A stretch of 64,000 bases of DNA from Nitrospirota bacterium (GTDB lineage: Bacteria > Nitrospirota > Thermodesulfovibrionia > Thermodesulfovibrionales > UBA6898), in the NCBI GenBank assembly GCA_016235245.1, contig JACRLO010000013.1:9254-73253 (forward strand). The letters run 5' to 3'. The notes beneath the pieces are model-generated. The model saw nothing but the letters and a program-made list of their open reading frames with translations. It had not been told where the DNA came from and searched no databases. How positions within the stretch are numbered: position 1 is the first letter of the stretch; each line of letters starts with the position of its first letter. Both the position numbers and the translations under genes were made by a program. Shown piece after piece: positions 8,829 through 16,346 of the stretch.

Positions 8829-9296
8829 ATGAATCAGCAAAATGAAAAAATAAGCGTAATAATCATTGATGCATCAGCGGTTACACGCTATCTCCTCACC
8901 GAGATACTTGAACAGTCTGGCAGAATTGAAGTTGTAGCCTCTGTCCATGATCCTGCCGAAGCTCTCAATAAAATACTCACTCTCAATCCCCATGTGATAA
9001 CTTTCGATGTCCGTATGCCAGGACTGGACGGCATCGCATTTCTCAAAAAACTTTGGGAGCTTCGCCCAACTCCGGTGGTAATCGTAAGCGCTCTAACCCA
9101 ATATGAGACCGGTTCTTTCGCTAAAGCAATGGAACTGGGCGCAGTAGGATACGTTGCGAAACAGTCGTCGCATTCCTGGAGCGGCATACTGAATCTTGCC
9201 GACGAGATTGTTGAAAAAGTCAGATCGGCTTCAACGATACAGTTTCAGCAAAAAACCACTGTTGCCGGAAAAGCCGCAGCAATCGGCAATTTCTAA
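8829..9296 (+). CDS. Stand-alone CheB-type response regulator receiver
   Basis: A 155-residue receiver domain that looks like the N-terminal half of CheB but lacks the methylesterase domain. Conserved positions are visible: phospho-acceptor D in VITFDVRMPGLDG (about residue 60), the switch Ser in VIVVSALTQ, and Lys in GYVAKQSS. The usual acidic pair at the start of the domain is changed to IDAS, so one of the two Mg-binding acids is lost. This may weaken phosphorylation. The tail (residues 125-155) is short and has no output domain. It follows the STAS gene in the same direction, so it probably works in a partner-switching or chemosensory-like pathway whose other parts are outside this locus. 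Confidence 0.85.
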   Translation: MNQQNEKISVIIIDASAVTRYLLTEILEQSGRIEVVASVHDPAEALNKILTLNPHVITFDVRMPGLDGIAFLKKLWELRPTPVVIVSALTQYETGSFAKAMELGAVGYVAKQSSHSWSGILNLADEIVEKVRSASTIQFQQKTTVAGKAAAIGNF

Positions 9297-9415
9297 GAAC
9301 GCAAGAGTTCAGATACGCTCACATCACCCCCAGCAGCAGCTCTGCCGACTCTCAGAAACAATAATCCTCTTCTAATGCCAATTTATTTTTGCATTTCTGG
9401 TAAAATAACCGCTGT

Positions 9416-9491
9416 GCCGGGATAGCTCAGTTGGCAGAGCAGCTGATTCGTAATCAGCAGGTCGCCAGTTCGACTCTGGTTCCCGGCTCCA
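9416..9491 (+). tRNA. tRNA-Thr (anticodon CGU)
   Basis: A full cloverleaf: acceptor GCCGGGA pairs with TCCCGGC, discriminator T, and CCA is encoded. The anticodon stem GCTGA/TCAGC encloses the loop TTCGTAA, giving anticodon CGT (threonine, codon ACG). The T arm is GCCAG-TTCGACT-CTGGT. A TAAAAT box at 9400-9405 may be its -10. The 3' half is duplicated at 10416. Confidence 0.97.
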
Positions 9492-9533
9492 CTGTTATCA
9501 GGGGGTTACAGGTTTTACTGTAACCCCTTTTTT
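9443..9533 (+). repeat. Left copy of a 91-base direct repeat (tRNA-Thr 3' half plus terminator; attL-like)
   Basis: The segment from the anticodon stem of tRNA-Thr through its terminator is repeated at 10416-10506 with a single mismatch (G9501 against A10474). The offset is 973 bases. The repeat begins exactly at CTGATTCGTAATCAG in both copies, and the flanking bases differ. Confidence 0.97.
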
Positions 9534-9534
9534 T
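9502..9534 (+). terminator. Intrinsic terminator after tRNA-Thr
   Basis: GGGGTTACAG pairs perfectly with CTGTAACCCC around the six-base loop GTTTTA, followed by seven T's. It ends the tRNA-Thr transcript and is copied in the right repeat. Confidence 0.95.
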
Positions 9535-9641
9535 GTGCTTTACTCACTACCAAATCACTACTCGAATTCCCCGGTTTTGTCCAGGACATCAAAATATCTT
9601 TTTCATGTCTTTCGTTAGAGGGGAAAGTAACGAAAATCCTG

Positions 9642-9676
9642 ATGCCTGATCGGCATAGCAGAGCAGTTTTTATGCC
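9642..9676 (+). repeat. Alternative-pairing ATGCC / GGCAT / ATGCC element (hairpin 0)
   Basis: Three short segments can pair two ways: ATGCC 9642-9646 with GGCAT 9652-9656, or that GGCAT with ATGCC 9672-9676 (extended stem ATCGGCAT/ATGCCGAT). The following ATACCTT and T-rich tract, and the internal GAGCAG, match the hairpin at 10753. A separate inverted repeat, TTTCGTTA/TAACGAAA, lies at 9610-9635. The element precedes the toxin gene by about 40 bases. Confidence 0.6.
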
Positions 9677-9718
9677 GATACCTTTGTATTTTTGTTATGA
9701 AATGAAATACCTCGTAAC

Positions 9719-10135
9719 TTGTCTTTACATCATATCAGGTGTAAGATAAGGGTAGTAAAATCCAAATGGCAGGTTCTTTATTACGAAACATCAGAGGGAG
9801 TAGTCCCTGTCGAGAAGTTTATCGATTCCCGTAAGGACCGAGATCAGGCAAAGATCTTCTCATGGATATCTCTTCTGGAAGAACAAGGTCCGAATCTTCT
9901 AAGGCCCTATGCTGACCTGTTGACAGATGGGATACACGAATTGAGGGTTAAGCTGTCAGGTGACCAGGTGCGGATACTCTACTTTTTCTGTTATAAGGAC
10001 TATATCATTTTGACTCATGCATTCAGGAAGCAGACAACTGCAGTTCCACATGGAGAAATAAAGAAGGCGCAGATTTGCCGGGCAGATTTTCTTTCCCGGT
10101 TCTCTGAGAAGAAAATTAAGGAGGCAAAGAAATGA
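9719..10135 (+). CDS. RelE/HigB-like (phage Gp49-like) toxin
   Basis: A likely ribosome-dependent mRNA interferase of the Gp49-like/HigB group (RelE superfamily). Recognisable features are WQVLYYETSEGVVPVEKFID near the start, LLRPYADLLTDGIHELRV in the middle and QVRILYFFCYKDYIILTHAFRKQTTAVP toward the end. The last is the family's hallmark strand pair and Lys/Arg-rich catalytic region. The frame opens with TTG at 9719 (138 residues); no ATG or GTG is available before the conserved WQVLYY, so the true start is uncertain. Its stop overlaps the antitoxin start (ATGA). It lies between the two copies of the tRNA-Thr repeat, which marks it as cargo of a small inserted cassette. Toxin-first order is typical of higBA pairs. 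Confidence 0.88.
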   Translation: MSLHHIRCKIRVVKSKWQVLYYETSEGVVPVEKFIDSRKDRDQAKIFSWISLLEEQGPNLLRPYADLLTDGIHELRVKLSGDQVRILYFFCYKDYIILTHAFRKQTTAVPHGEIKKAQICRADFLSRFSEKKIKEAKK

Positions 10136-10419
10136 GAACTTTTGGAGAACACCTGAAAGAGAAACTGAAGGACAAACATTTTAAGGACCTGTACGACGAG
10201 GAGCGGCAGCTCGCTGAACTGTCTCTTAGTGTTATCAGCACTCGTGAGCACTTAGGATTGTCTCAGGCTGACGTAGCACACAAAGCCAGGGTGACTCAGC
10301 AGCAGGTTTCAAAAATCGAAAAAGGGATTAACTGTAATATTACGACGTTCCTGAAGGTTTGCAATGCCCTTGGTATCAAGGTTGATTTGGAACTCCCAAG
10401 GGTTGCAAGAGTTGCCTGA
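10132..10419 (+). CDS. HigA/XRE-type antitoxin with C-terminal helix-turn-helix
   Basis: A 95-residue antitoxin with a Cro/C1-type helix-turn-helix at about residues 36-88 (LGLSQADVAHKARVTQQQVSKIEKG is the core). It probably neutralises the upstream toxin and represses the operon. The ATG overlaps the toxin stop, and GGAGG lies 10 bases upstream. Its stop codon TGA (10417-10419) is formed by bases of the duplicated tRNA segment that begins at 10416. The 3' end of this gene was therefore fixed by whatever event created the repeat. The last residues (ELPRVARVA) follow the domain directly, so little or nothing seems to be missing. Confidence 0.9.
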   Translation: MRTFGEHLKEKLKDKHFKDLYDEERQLAELSLSVISTREHLGLSQADVAHKARVTQQQVSKIEKGINCNITTFLKVCNALGIKVDLELPRVARVA

Positions 10420-10506
10420 TTCGTAATCAGCAGGTCGCCAGTTCGACTCTGGTTCCCGGCTCCACTGTTATCAAGGGGTTACAGGTTTTACTGTAACCCC
10501 TTTTTT
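10416..10506 (+). repeat. Right copy of the 91-base repeat (tRNA-Thr 3' fragment plus terminator; attR-like)
   Basis: Contains the anticodon arm, T arm, acceptor 3' strand, CCA and terminator of tRNA-Thr without the 5' half, so it cannot make a tRNA. It is 90/91 identical to 9443-9533. Its embedded terminator (stem 10475-10484 with 10491-10500, then six T's) now ends the toxin-antitoxin transcript. Confidence 0.97.
10475..10506 (+). terminator. Intrinsic terminator after the antitoxin gene
   Basis: Copy of the tRNA-Thr terminator: GGGGTTACAG / CTGTAACCCC with loop GTTTTA and six T's. Confidence 0.92.
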
Positions 10507-10709
10507 AATGCACCGATCACGACATAATCACTACGCCTTGTTTGAGGTTATTTTTTCTCCTTCTCCGTCTTCCAAAAATGGCGGGGTTATTTAAATAAGT
10601 GAAATAATTTCCAGATATCCTTCCAGATTGCAGCATGTTACGTCACCAATGAACACAAGAAACGGTATTAAATGAACTGACCGGGACAGCCTGTTGATTC
10701 TGGAATTCT

Positions 10710-10725
10710 TGGCATGATGTTTGCT
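10710..10725 (+). promoter_or_regulatory. Sigma-54 (-24/-12) promoter upstream of the acyltransferase
   Basis: TGGCATGATGTTTGCT matches TGGCACG-N4-TTGCW at every fixed position except one C-to-T change, with exact GG-N10-GC spacing. Transcription should start near 10736, about 17 bases before a stable hairpin and 147 bases before the acyltransferase. The rest of the 10507-10882 gap is A+T-rich and holds the palindrome TTATTTAAATAA at about 10586; I see no gene in it. Confidence 0.65.
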
Positions 10726-10752
10726 TTTGCTTTGTCTATATAAATGTTAATC

Positions 10753-10779
10753 GGCATTGAGGAGCAGATCCTCGATGCC
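10753..10779 (+). repeat. Hairpin 2 downstream of the sigma-54 promoter
   Basis: GGCATTGAGGA pairs with TCCTCGATGCC (11 pairs, one U-G) around a five-base loop. The following ATACCTTATATATTTT resembles the tail of the element at 9642-9690, and the arms resemble the repeat at 8137-8171. It could be a leader structure, a small RNA, or a dispersed palindrome. Confidence 0.8.
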
Positions 10780-10882
10780 AATACCTTATATATTTTCGCT
10801 TTAAAAAATATAAACCCTCGCACTCTTGAGCAAGCTTGCCGGTCAAAAGTATGATTGCCGAGATGAATAAATAAGGAGAACC

Positions 10883-11974
10883 ATTATAATCGAGAAGAGG
10901 TCATCAGAATTCGGCCATATCAAACAAATAACGTCTGTTAGATTTGTTGTGGCTATTGCTATAGTAATATTCCACTTTGGAACAAAAGTAATTCCTTTTA
11001 GTCTTGAACCATTCAAACGACTTCTCGAAAAAGGTAGCCTTGGGGTTAGCTACTTTTTTCTCCTATCAGGATTTGTAATGGCAATAACGTATTATTCAGA
11101 GCAAGCCACTAAACAGATCGACAAGAAAGCATTCTGGATCTCCCGTTTTGCAAGAATTTATCCGCTCTATCTTTTCAGCCTCCTCTTAACTCTTGCAGTT
11201 GATCTATTTATGAGGGTTCCCATACTTAAGGGCCCGCTATTATTGCATGTTGCCCTGTTACAGGCCTGGGGCCCGAAATATGTGTCATCCTTTAACCCTC
11301 CGGCGTGGGCTGTTTCTGTAGAGATCTTTTTCTTTCTGATGTTTCCTTTTATCATCACCTTCTTTACAAGAAAGACAAAACTTCTGATTGCAGCGATAAC
11401 GGGTATATTCTGGTTCTTCAGCCAGGTAGCGTATGAGTTGCTGCTGCTTAAGGTATATGTTCCTTCATCGGACATCATGCTCTTGAAGCTTTTTCTTTAT
11501 AGCCCACTGTTGCACATCAATTCATTTATCATGGGAACAGCTGCCGGAGTATTCTATAAAACCGATTACAAGAAACCTATGAAGGATCACGCTGTTCTCT
11601 GGTTGCTGCTTGTACTTATTTTGTTGGTTTTGGCGTTCCAAAGCAATTATCATCTTGAATTTCATAACGGTCTTTTGGCGCCACTATTTGCAATATTTTT
11701 ATTGGCCCTATCCCTCGATAGTTCGAAAATCTCGGAAATCATGTCCTCGAAGCCACTCATGCAATTGGGTGAATACAGTTATGCGATATACATACTGCAG
11801 GAGCCGGTTCATCGTTTTTCATTACTCGTATCCAATAAAATAGGACTGCCGCCTGACAGCGGGATGCGGTTTTATTTTTTTCTTATTCTTCTTTTGCCGT
11901 TTTCATCCCTGAGCTATCATTTAATCGAAAGACCGTCACGGGATATTATCAAAAGAGTGCTGATAAGAAGATAG
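10883..11974 (+). CDS. Acyltransferase 3 family (OafA-like) membrane O-acyltransferase
   Basis: Membrane acyltransferase of the OafA/NolX family, which acetylates sugars of lipopolysaccharide or other surface polysaccharides. About 10 hydrophobic segments are visible. The family landmarks are the N-terminal arginine block (ITSVRFVVAIAIVIFHFG, with the catalytic-type His in IFHF), SLGVSYFFLLSGFVMA, and ISRFARIYPLY. The first ordinary start is GTG at 10949, but the conserved N-terminus extends upstream to a stop at 10868. GGAG at 10875-10878 is placed for ATT at 10883 or ATA at 10886, so I place the start at 10883 (363 residues). A sigma-54 promoter lies upstream. The A+T-rich composition differs from its neighbours and, with the adjacent cassette, suggests an acquired region. 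Confidence 0.82.
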   Translation: MIIEKRSSEFGHIKQITSVRFVVAIAIVIFHFGTKVIPFSLEPFKRLLEKGSLGVSYFFLLSGFVMAITYYSEQATKQIDKKAFWISRFARIYPLYLFSLLLTLAVDLFMRVPILKGPLLLHVALLQAWGPKYVSSFNPPAWAVSVEIFFFLMFPFIITFFTRKTKLLIAAITGIFWFFSQVAYELLLLKVYVPSSDIMLLKLFLYSPLLHINSFIMGTAAGVFYKTDYKKPMKDHAVLWLLLVLILLVLAFQSNYHLEFHNGLLAPLFAIFLLALSLDSSKISEIMSSKPLMQLGEYSYAIYILQEPVHRFSLLVSNKIGLPPDSGMRFYFFLILLLPFSSLSYHLIERPSRDIIKRVLIRR

Positions 11975-12263
11975 ACCTACTTAAAATGGCGCAAATAGAC
12001 CACTCCAATAACCACTTTGACTGGCAGTCGTGATAGTGTCAACAGCATTACCAGACAGGATGCACGGAAGGCCACAATTAGCGATAAGACAGGCCGGGTA
12101 ATATCAGGGGGTCAACGTTGCAATAACCAACATTGTTGATATCATTGCAAGCTGAAACTGCAAACATATTGTTCATTTTGATAAAATAAGGCAGTTCAAC
12201 AGTGTTACAGTTATAGAAAGCATAAAGCAACAGAAGTAGGCTCTCCCAGAGAGGTGGTGCGTT

Positions 12264-12437
12264 ATGAAGTTTAAAGCTGAGGATTGGGTCCGCAAAGTAA
12301 GAGATGAAAATTATGAGAAGAGTAAAAGAATGAGCCCGGAAGATAAGATTGCACGTACCAGAAAAGTGGCTGAGACTTTTGCAAAAAAAAATATGACCAG
12401 CTTTTTTTTAGACGTAAGAACCAACGATAGCGCATGA
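12264..12437 (+). CDS. Small basic hypothetical protein (57 residues)
   Basis: A short frame starting MKFKAEDWVRKVRDENYEK, with a good ribosome site (AGAGGTGG) 6 bases before its ATG. Its stop overlaps the deacetylase start (ATGA), a sign of co-translation. It is highly charged, mostly helical in appearance (MSPEDKIARTRKVAETFAKKN), and has no membrane segment. The shape resembles small antitoxin-like or DNA-binding proteins, but I do not recognise a family. The 289-base gap before it (11975-12263) holds only a weak inverted repeat, TTGCAAT/ATTGCAA, at 12118-12150. Confidence 0.65.
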   Translation: MKFKAEDWVRKVRDENYEKSKRMSPEDKIARTRKVAETFAKKNMTSFFLDVRTNDSA

Positions 12438-13354
12438 AAAAAGTCGGGTTCGGATATAGTGATATTTTTCTTCTTCATGAAATGCCTTTGGGCCATCCTG
12501 AATCAAAGGACAGGCTCATCGCCATAACGGAGAGGCTTAAGCAGTCGCCCCTTTGGAATCTTCTGCAGCATCTCAATCCCCGAAAAGCGGCCGAGGAGGA
12601 TATCCTCGCCGTGCATACGAAATCCTATTTTTCCGGGGTCATGCGCTTCACCGGCTACTTTGACGCTGACACCTATGTATCGCCACACACTGCAGAAGCT
12701 GCCCTCGTTGCCGCAGGAACAGTAATTGAAGCAATAGACCAATGTAAAGCCGGCGACATTGATAGAGCATTCTGTGCCGTGAGGCCTCCGGGGCATCATG
12801 CTGAGGCAGATCGGGCGATGGGGTTCTGTATTTTCAACAATGTAGCTGTCGGCGCGCGCTACGCACAGAAACGAGGCTACCATAAAGTCTTTATTATAGA
12901 CTTTGACGTCCATCATGGCAATGGCACCCAGCATATATTTGAAGAAGACGACACGGTCTATTATTTTAGTACGCATCAATACCCTCATTATCCCGGCACG
13001 GGCAGCGATGCGGAACGCGGCAATGGAAAAGGAAAAGGATTTACTTACAATATCCCCCTGCATTATGGCTCCGGGGATAAAGACTATTTCCAGGCTTATC
13101 AGGATATTCTTCCCGTGCTTCTGTCGAATTTTAATCCTGATATTGTGCTGGTTTCTGCGGGCTATGACCTGCATGCGGCCGATCCGCTGGCAGGGCTTCG
13201 GGTAACGAATGAGGGCATCAGAACCATTGTGAGAGGGATACTCTCATCAAAGCAGAATATCCCTTATATTTTCTGTCTCGAAGGCGGGTACAACCTCTAT
13301 TCTCTCAGCGAATCAGTCCAGATAACAATCGAAGAACTGCTTGGCTTCCCATGA
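12434..13354 (+). CDS. Class II histone deacetylase-like (acetoin utilisation/APAH family) amidohydrolase
   Basis: Zinc-dependent deacetylase of the HDAC/AcuC/acetylpolyamine amidohydrolase superfamily, 306 residues, full length for the family. Catalytic features are RPPGHHA with the paired histidines at 121-122, the metal-binding D158 and H160 in DFDVHHGNGT, the third ligand D245 in SAGYDLH, and the glycine-rich EGGYN near residue 288. It may deacetylate protein lysines or small acetylated amines; bacterial members vary and the substrate cannot be told from sequence. It overlaps the preceding 57-residue ORF by 4 bases and converges on gspD with no gap and no visible terminator. Confidence 0.93.
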   Translation: MKKVGFGYSDIFLLHEMPLGHPESKDRLIAITERLKQSPLWNLLQHLNPRKAAEEDILAVHTKSYFSGVMRFTGYFDADTYVSPHTAEAALVAAGTVIEAIDQCKAGDIDRAFCAVRPPGHHAEADRAMGFCIFNNVAVGARYAQKRGYHKVFIIDFDVHHGNGTQHIFEEDDTVYYFSTHQYPHYPGTGSDAERGNGKGKGFTYNIPLHYGSGDKDYFQAYQDILPVLLSNFNPDIVLVSAGYDLHAADPLAGLRVTNEGIRTIVRGILSSKQNIPYIFCLEGGYNLYSLSESVQITIEELLGFP

Positions 13355-15322
13355 TCAATCCTTCTTTGCTTCCTCTTCAACGGGATTGTGCAGATGAATT
13401 TCTGCCTGTTTGTTTCGTTCGTCGATCTTCTTTTTTACTTCCTTTATCCTGTTTTTGTACTCCTCAGTGAGCTGATCAGCCTCTTCATGATTTGAAACAA
13501 CATGCGGTGTGACCATCACAATTAACTCTGTTCGGCTCGCCGTATCCGTCGTTGTCCCAAAGAGATACCCAAACAGCGGTATTTTGCTCAACAATGGAAC
13601 TCCGGAACGCGTAAATCCTTTTTTCTCATTAATGATTCCGCCGATAACAAGCGTATGACCATCCTGTACTATTCCGGTAGTATTCGCTTTTCTCGTATTA
13701 AAACCCTGAAATTTACCAGAACCAATTGAATATTCTATGCCAGGCTCACTGACTTCCTGAGAGATCTTGAGAGTTACCTGCTTCTTTTCATTGATATGAG
13801 GCGTTACCGTCAGAATTACTCCTGCAGATTTGTATTGGACCTGCGAAGTCGTATTGGACGCATTAAACGAGTCTACCGTGCCTGTCGTTATCTGGGTGGC
13901 AATTGGCACTTCCTGTGCAATCTCAATTTTAGCCTCTTTATTATCGAGTGCTAATATATGGGGACTTGCCAGCACATGGGCCTTGCCAGAGCTTGCTGCC
14001 GCATTAATCAGAACATTAAACTGCGCAGGGTCAATAATATTGGCAAACAGTCCTCCTGAAGCTACAGGCACAAATTTAGTCAGATTGGTAGCAGCAGTGT
14101 CTCCCGAACCCGTGGTCTCAAAAAACGTATTGGGGTTCTTTGCATTCCCGGTTATAAAATCAAAACTCTGATCATTAATATGACTGCGACCTTTCAACAT
14201 CCACTCCAGTCCCAACGTTGTCGAATCATCCAGAGAAATCTCTGCGATGAGAACTTCAATCAGGACCTGCTTGGCTTGGACATCGATCTTTTTGAGGGTT
14301 TCAAGCAGTACCAGGTAGGCTCGTGGGGATGATTTGATGATCAACGCGTTTATGTCATCATACGCCTCGATAAGCACGTCACCTTCAAGTTCGGCCGACA
14401 GGATATCAGCCTGAATAGTGGCACCGGTGGATGAAGGTGTCGGGGTGGCCGGCGTTCTCGGCCTGTTGGCAGCCGCAGCAGGAGTCGGCGTTGGCTGGGC
14501 GGGTTTTGCGGGCGTTGGCGTCGCAGCACCGCTCTTTTTACCATAAAGATTCTTCAGCACTTCACCCAATTTTTTTGCCTCACCATTTTCAACATGATAA
14601 ATAAAGGTCTTTACCGAATCCCTCTCCGTTGAAGGGATATCAATCGCCTCAAGCAACTTCAGGAGCTTCATAATGCCTGAGGGCAACGCCGTTATGATCA
14701 GCATATTGGAAGGCTCATAAACGATAATATCCGTGCCTTTCGGCATAAAGTTTCGGACCAGATTGGCGACATCATTTGCTTTCACATACTCAAGAGGTAT
14801 CTGATGAGTCACAAAACTCGAATCCTTGGGGGAAGCAGTCTTTTTCCCCATCTGGATCGGGACAGGCTGCTGCTTTGCGGTGTCGATCGGGACAATGCGG
14901 TAAAAACTTCCTTCCTTCACCGCCGTGAAGCCATTAAACTCCAGAACCGTCTGAAACGTCGAGAAAAGTTCGCTGACCGGTATCTTGTTATGGGACTGGA
15001 TCGTAATCTTTCCTGAGACGCCGGGAGCAAGGATATAATTAATCTTTAACATGTCTGAGATCGTCGAGACGACGGTCTCGATGTCAGCATTCTCGAAGTT
15101 GAGCATTATATACTGTTCATCCGGCTTTTTCTCAGCAACCGTCTTTTCCGCCTTCCTCATTTCAGCCTTCGTCTCTATCGGTGGTGTCACGGCTTCCGGG
15201 AGTTTTGCTGCCTCCTCTGTAGTGGGCACAACAATGGGCTCACCAGGCTTTACAGCCTGCTTTGCTCCGCAGGCACTGATAAAGAGAATGATGAGGCACA
15301 AACTTATTAATTTCAGGTTCAT
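13355..15322 (-). CDS. gspD: Type II secretion secretin GspD (lipoprotein)
   Basis: Outer-membrane secretin channel, 655 residues. A lipoprotein signal is visible at the start (hydrophobic stretch ending ISACGA, Cys at about 18). Then come N0/N1-type periplasmic domains (IETVVSTISDMLKINYILAPGVSG) and an N2/N3 region interrupted by a Pro/Thr/Ala-rich linker at about 265-300. The C-terminal secretin domain contains VPLLSKIPLFGYLFG and ELIVMVTPHVV. It is the last gene of the operon gspE-K-L-M-C-D, overlapping gspC by 4 bases. The repetitive linker is longer than usual for GspD. No pilotin gene is seen here. Confidence 0.95.
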   Translation of the reverse strand: MNLKLISLCLIILFISACGAKQAVKPGEPIVVPTTEEAAKLPEAVTPPIETKAEMRKAEKTVAEKKPDEQYIMLNFENADIETVVSTISDMLKINYILAPGVSGKITIQSHNKIPVSELFSTFQTVLEFNGFTAVKEGSFYRIVPIDTAKQQPVPIQMGKKTASPKDSSFVTHQIPLEYVKANDVANLVRNFMPKGTDIIVYEPSNMLIITALPSGIMKLLKLLEAIDIPSTERDSVKTFIYHVENGEAKKLGEVLKNLYGKKSGAATPTPAKPAQPTPTPAAAANRPRTPATPTPSSTGATIQADILSAELEGDVLIEAYDDINALIIKSSPRAYLVLLETLKKIDVQAKQVLIEVLIAEISLDDSTTLGLEWMLKGRSHINDQSFDFITGNAKNPNTFFETTGSGDTAATNLTKFVPVASGGLFANIIDPAQFNVLINAAASSGKAHVLASPHILALDNKEAKIEIAQEVPIATQITTGTVDSFNASNTTSQVQYKSAGVILTVTPHINEKKQVTLKISQEVSEPGIEYSIGSGKFQGFNTRKANTTGIVQDGHTLVIGGIINEKKGFTRSGVPLLSKIPLFGYLFGTTTDTASRTELIVMVTPHVVSNHEEADQLTEEYKNRIKEVKKKIDERNKQAEIHLHNPVEEEAKKD

Positions 15323-15819
15323 TTTCCTGCCCTCGGTTTACTGGATAGTGTCTTCACTTTTTCAATCGTAAGCGTAATCGTTTCGCCTAACCATTTTAAC
15401 ACAACTGCTTTTTCTGATATATCGGAAACCTCGATATCCTCGACTTTATCTCCCTTGCGCAGCTGCGTGGACTTTGCCTGATTTATCTCGACATAGGCAA
15501 CGTAATCGCCAAACGTATCGAGGATAATACCTCTAAGGGCAAGTTCAGGCCTCTTTGGAGGCGGAGGCGGAGGGACTGCCGCGCGCACCGGTTTCGGCTC
15601 CTTATACGTGCGCAGGGTGTTAAACAGATTCTTCTCATAGATGACCTTGTCCCATGCCGCAGCGTAGGTTGCCTTCATCGGTTCTGACTCCTTGATCTTT
15701 GCCTTTTTCACCAGAAGGTCAGACAGGGGGTTGTACAGGACCGCGCTGACGGTAAACTTCCAGCCCACAAAAAGGAATAGCGCGCCGACGATGATAAGCA
15801 TAACGATTTTCCGAATCAT
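15319..15819 (-). CDS. gspC: GspC-like inner-membrane protein of type II secretion
   Basis: A 166-residue protein with one N-terminal membrane segment (residues 5-25), a Pro-rich linker (AAVPPPPPPKR, around residue 80) and a C-terminal HR-like beta domain (LALRGIILDTFGDYVAYVEINQ). This matches GspC, which links the inner-membrane platform to the secretin. It is shorter than Gammaproteobacterial GspC (about 270-300) and lacks a PDZ domain. It overlaps gspM and gspD by 4 bases each, so the order and coupling support the assignment. Confidence 0.8.
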   Translation of the reverse strand: MIRKIVMLIIVGALFLFVGWKFTVSAVLYNPLSDLLVKKAKIKESEPMKATYAAAWDKVIYEKNLFNTLRTYKEPKPVRAAVPPPPPPKRPELALRGIILDTFGDYVAYVEINQAKSTQLRKGDKVEDIEVSDISEKAVVLKWLGETITLTIEKVKTLSSKPRAGK

Positions 15820-16346
15820 AATTTACCCAAACCCGATATCTGCATTTTAAAGCGCAGCTCTCTGGGGTTCTGCATGTTTGTCACATTAATAGACATCTTC
15901 TCTATCTTAAACAGCACCGTGTGCTTCTCAAGATCATTCAAAAAATCTCCAATCTGCTTGATCGTTCCGCTTCCTTCAAAATAGACGGGGATAATGAAAA
16001 AGTTCTTTGCCTTCACCGCATTGATAGGCCGTATGGTCTGCATAGTCAGACCGGCACTCTGCGTGAGTTCCGAAAGTTCCTTCTGCACACGCGCAGCAGC
16101 GAGAAATTCTGATGATTCACTTACCAGTTTCTTTTCAACAGCCTTCATTTCTTCAACGGCTGCTTTGATCTCTGCATCCGTAATGGACGCCCCCTCCACA
16201 TAAGTCTCGTATTTCTGCAGAGCGGCCGATTTGACCTGGATCTCCTCGCGCATGGATTCAGATTTTGGGGTCAGGACATAGGTCTGAAAAAGAAGCAGCG
16301 TCATGACCAGCGCCGTTGCAAGCAGAGTATATTTTTTTCTGTTCAT
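15816..16346 (-). CDS. gspM: GspM/PilO-like inner-membrane assembly protein
   Basis: A 176-residue protein with an N-terminal membrane helix (residues 7-24), a coiled coil (about 30-90, MREEIQVKSAALQKYE onwards) and a small ferredoxin-like domain at the C-terminus. This architecture is shared by GspM and PilO, which pair with the GspL/PilN protein to form the inner-membrane platform. It overlaps both neighbours by 4 bases. Sequence alone does not separate GspM from PilO; the operon context favours GspM. Confidence 0.78.
   Translation of the reverse strand: MNRKKYTLLATALVMTLLLFQTYVLTPKSESMREEIQVKSAALQKYETYVEGASITDAEIKAAVEEMKAVEKKLVSESSEFLAAARVQKELSELTQSAGLTMQTIRPINAVKAKNFFIIPVYFEGSGTIKQIGDFLNDLEKHTVLFKIEKMSINVTNMQNPRELRFKMQISGLGKL

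Noticed and set aside
9642-9690. Known riboswitch (cyclic-di-GMP, cobalamin, fluoride)
   Set aside because: The diagnostic conserved core sequences of these classes are absent; only simple alternative hairpins are seen.
10416-10491. Second tRNA-Thr gene
   Set aside because: Only the 3' half is present; there is no acceptor 5' strand or D arm, so it cannot fold as a tRNA.
13352-13358. Terminator between the deacetylase and gspD
   Set aside because: The stop codons nearly abut and no hairpin with a T-run is present on either strand.
14400-14530. Pro/Thr/Ala-coding repeats in gspD as a CRISPR or tandem array
   Set aside because: The repeats are irregular codon-level repeats of a low-complexity linker, with no spacer structure.
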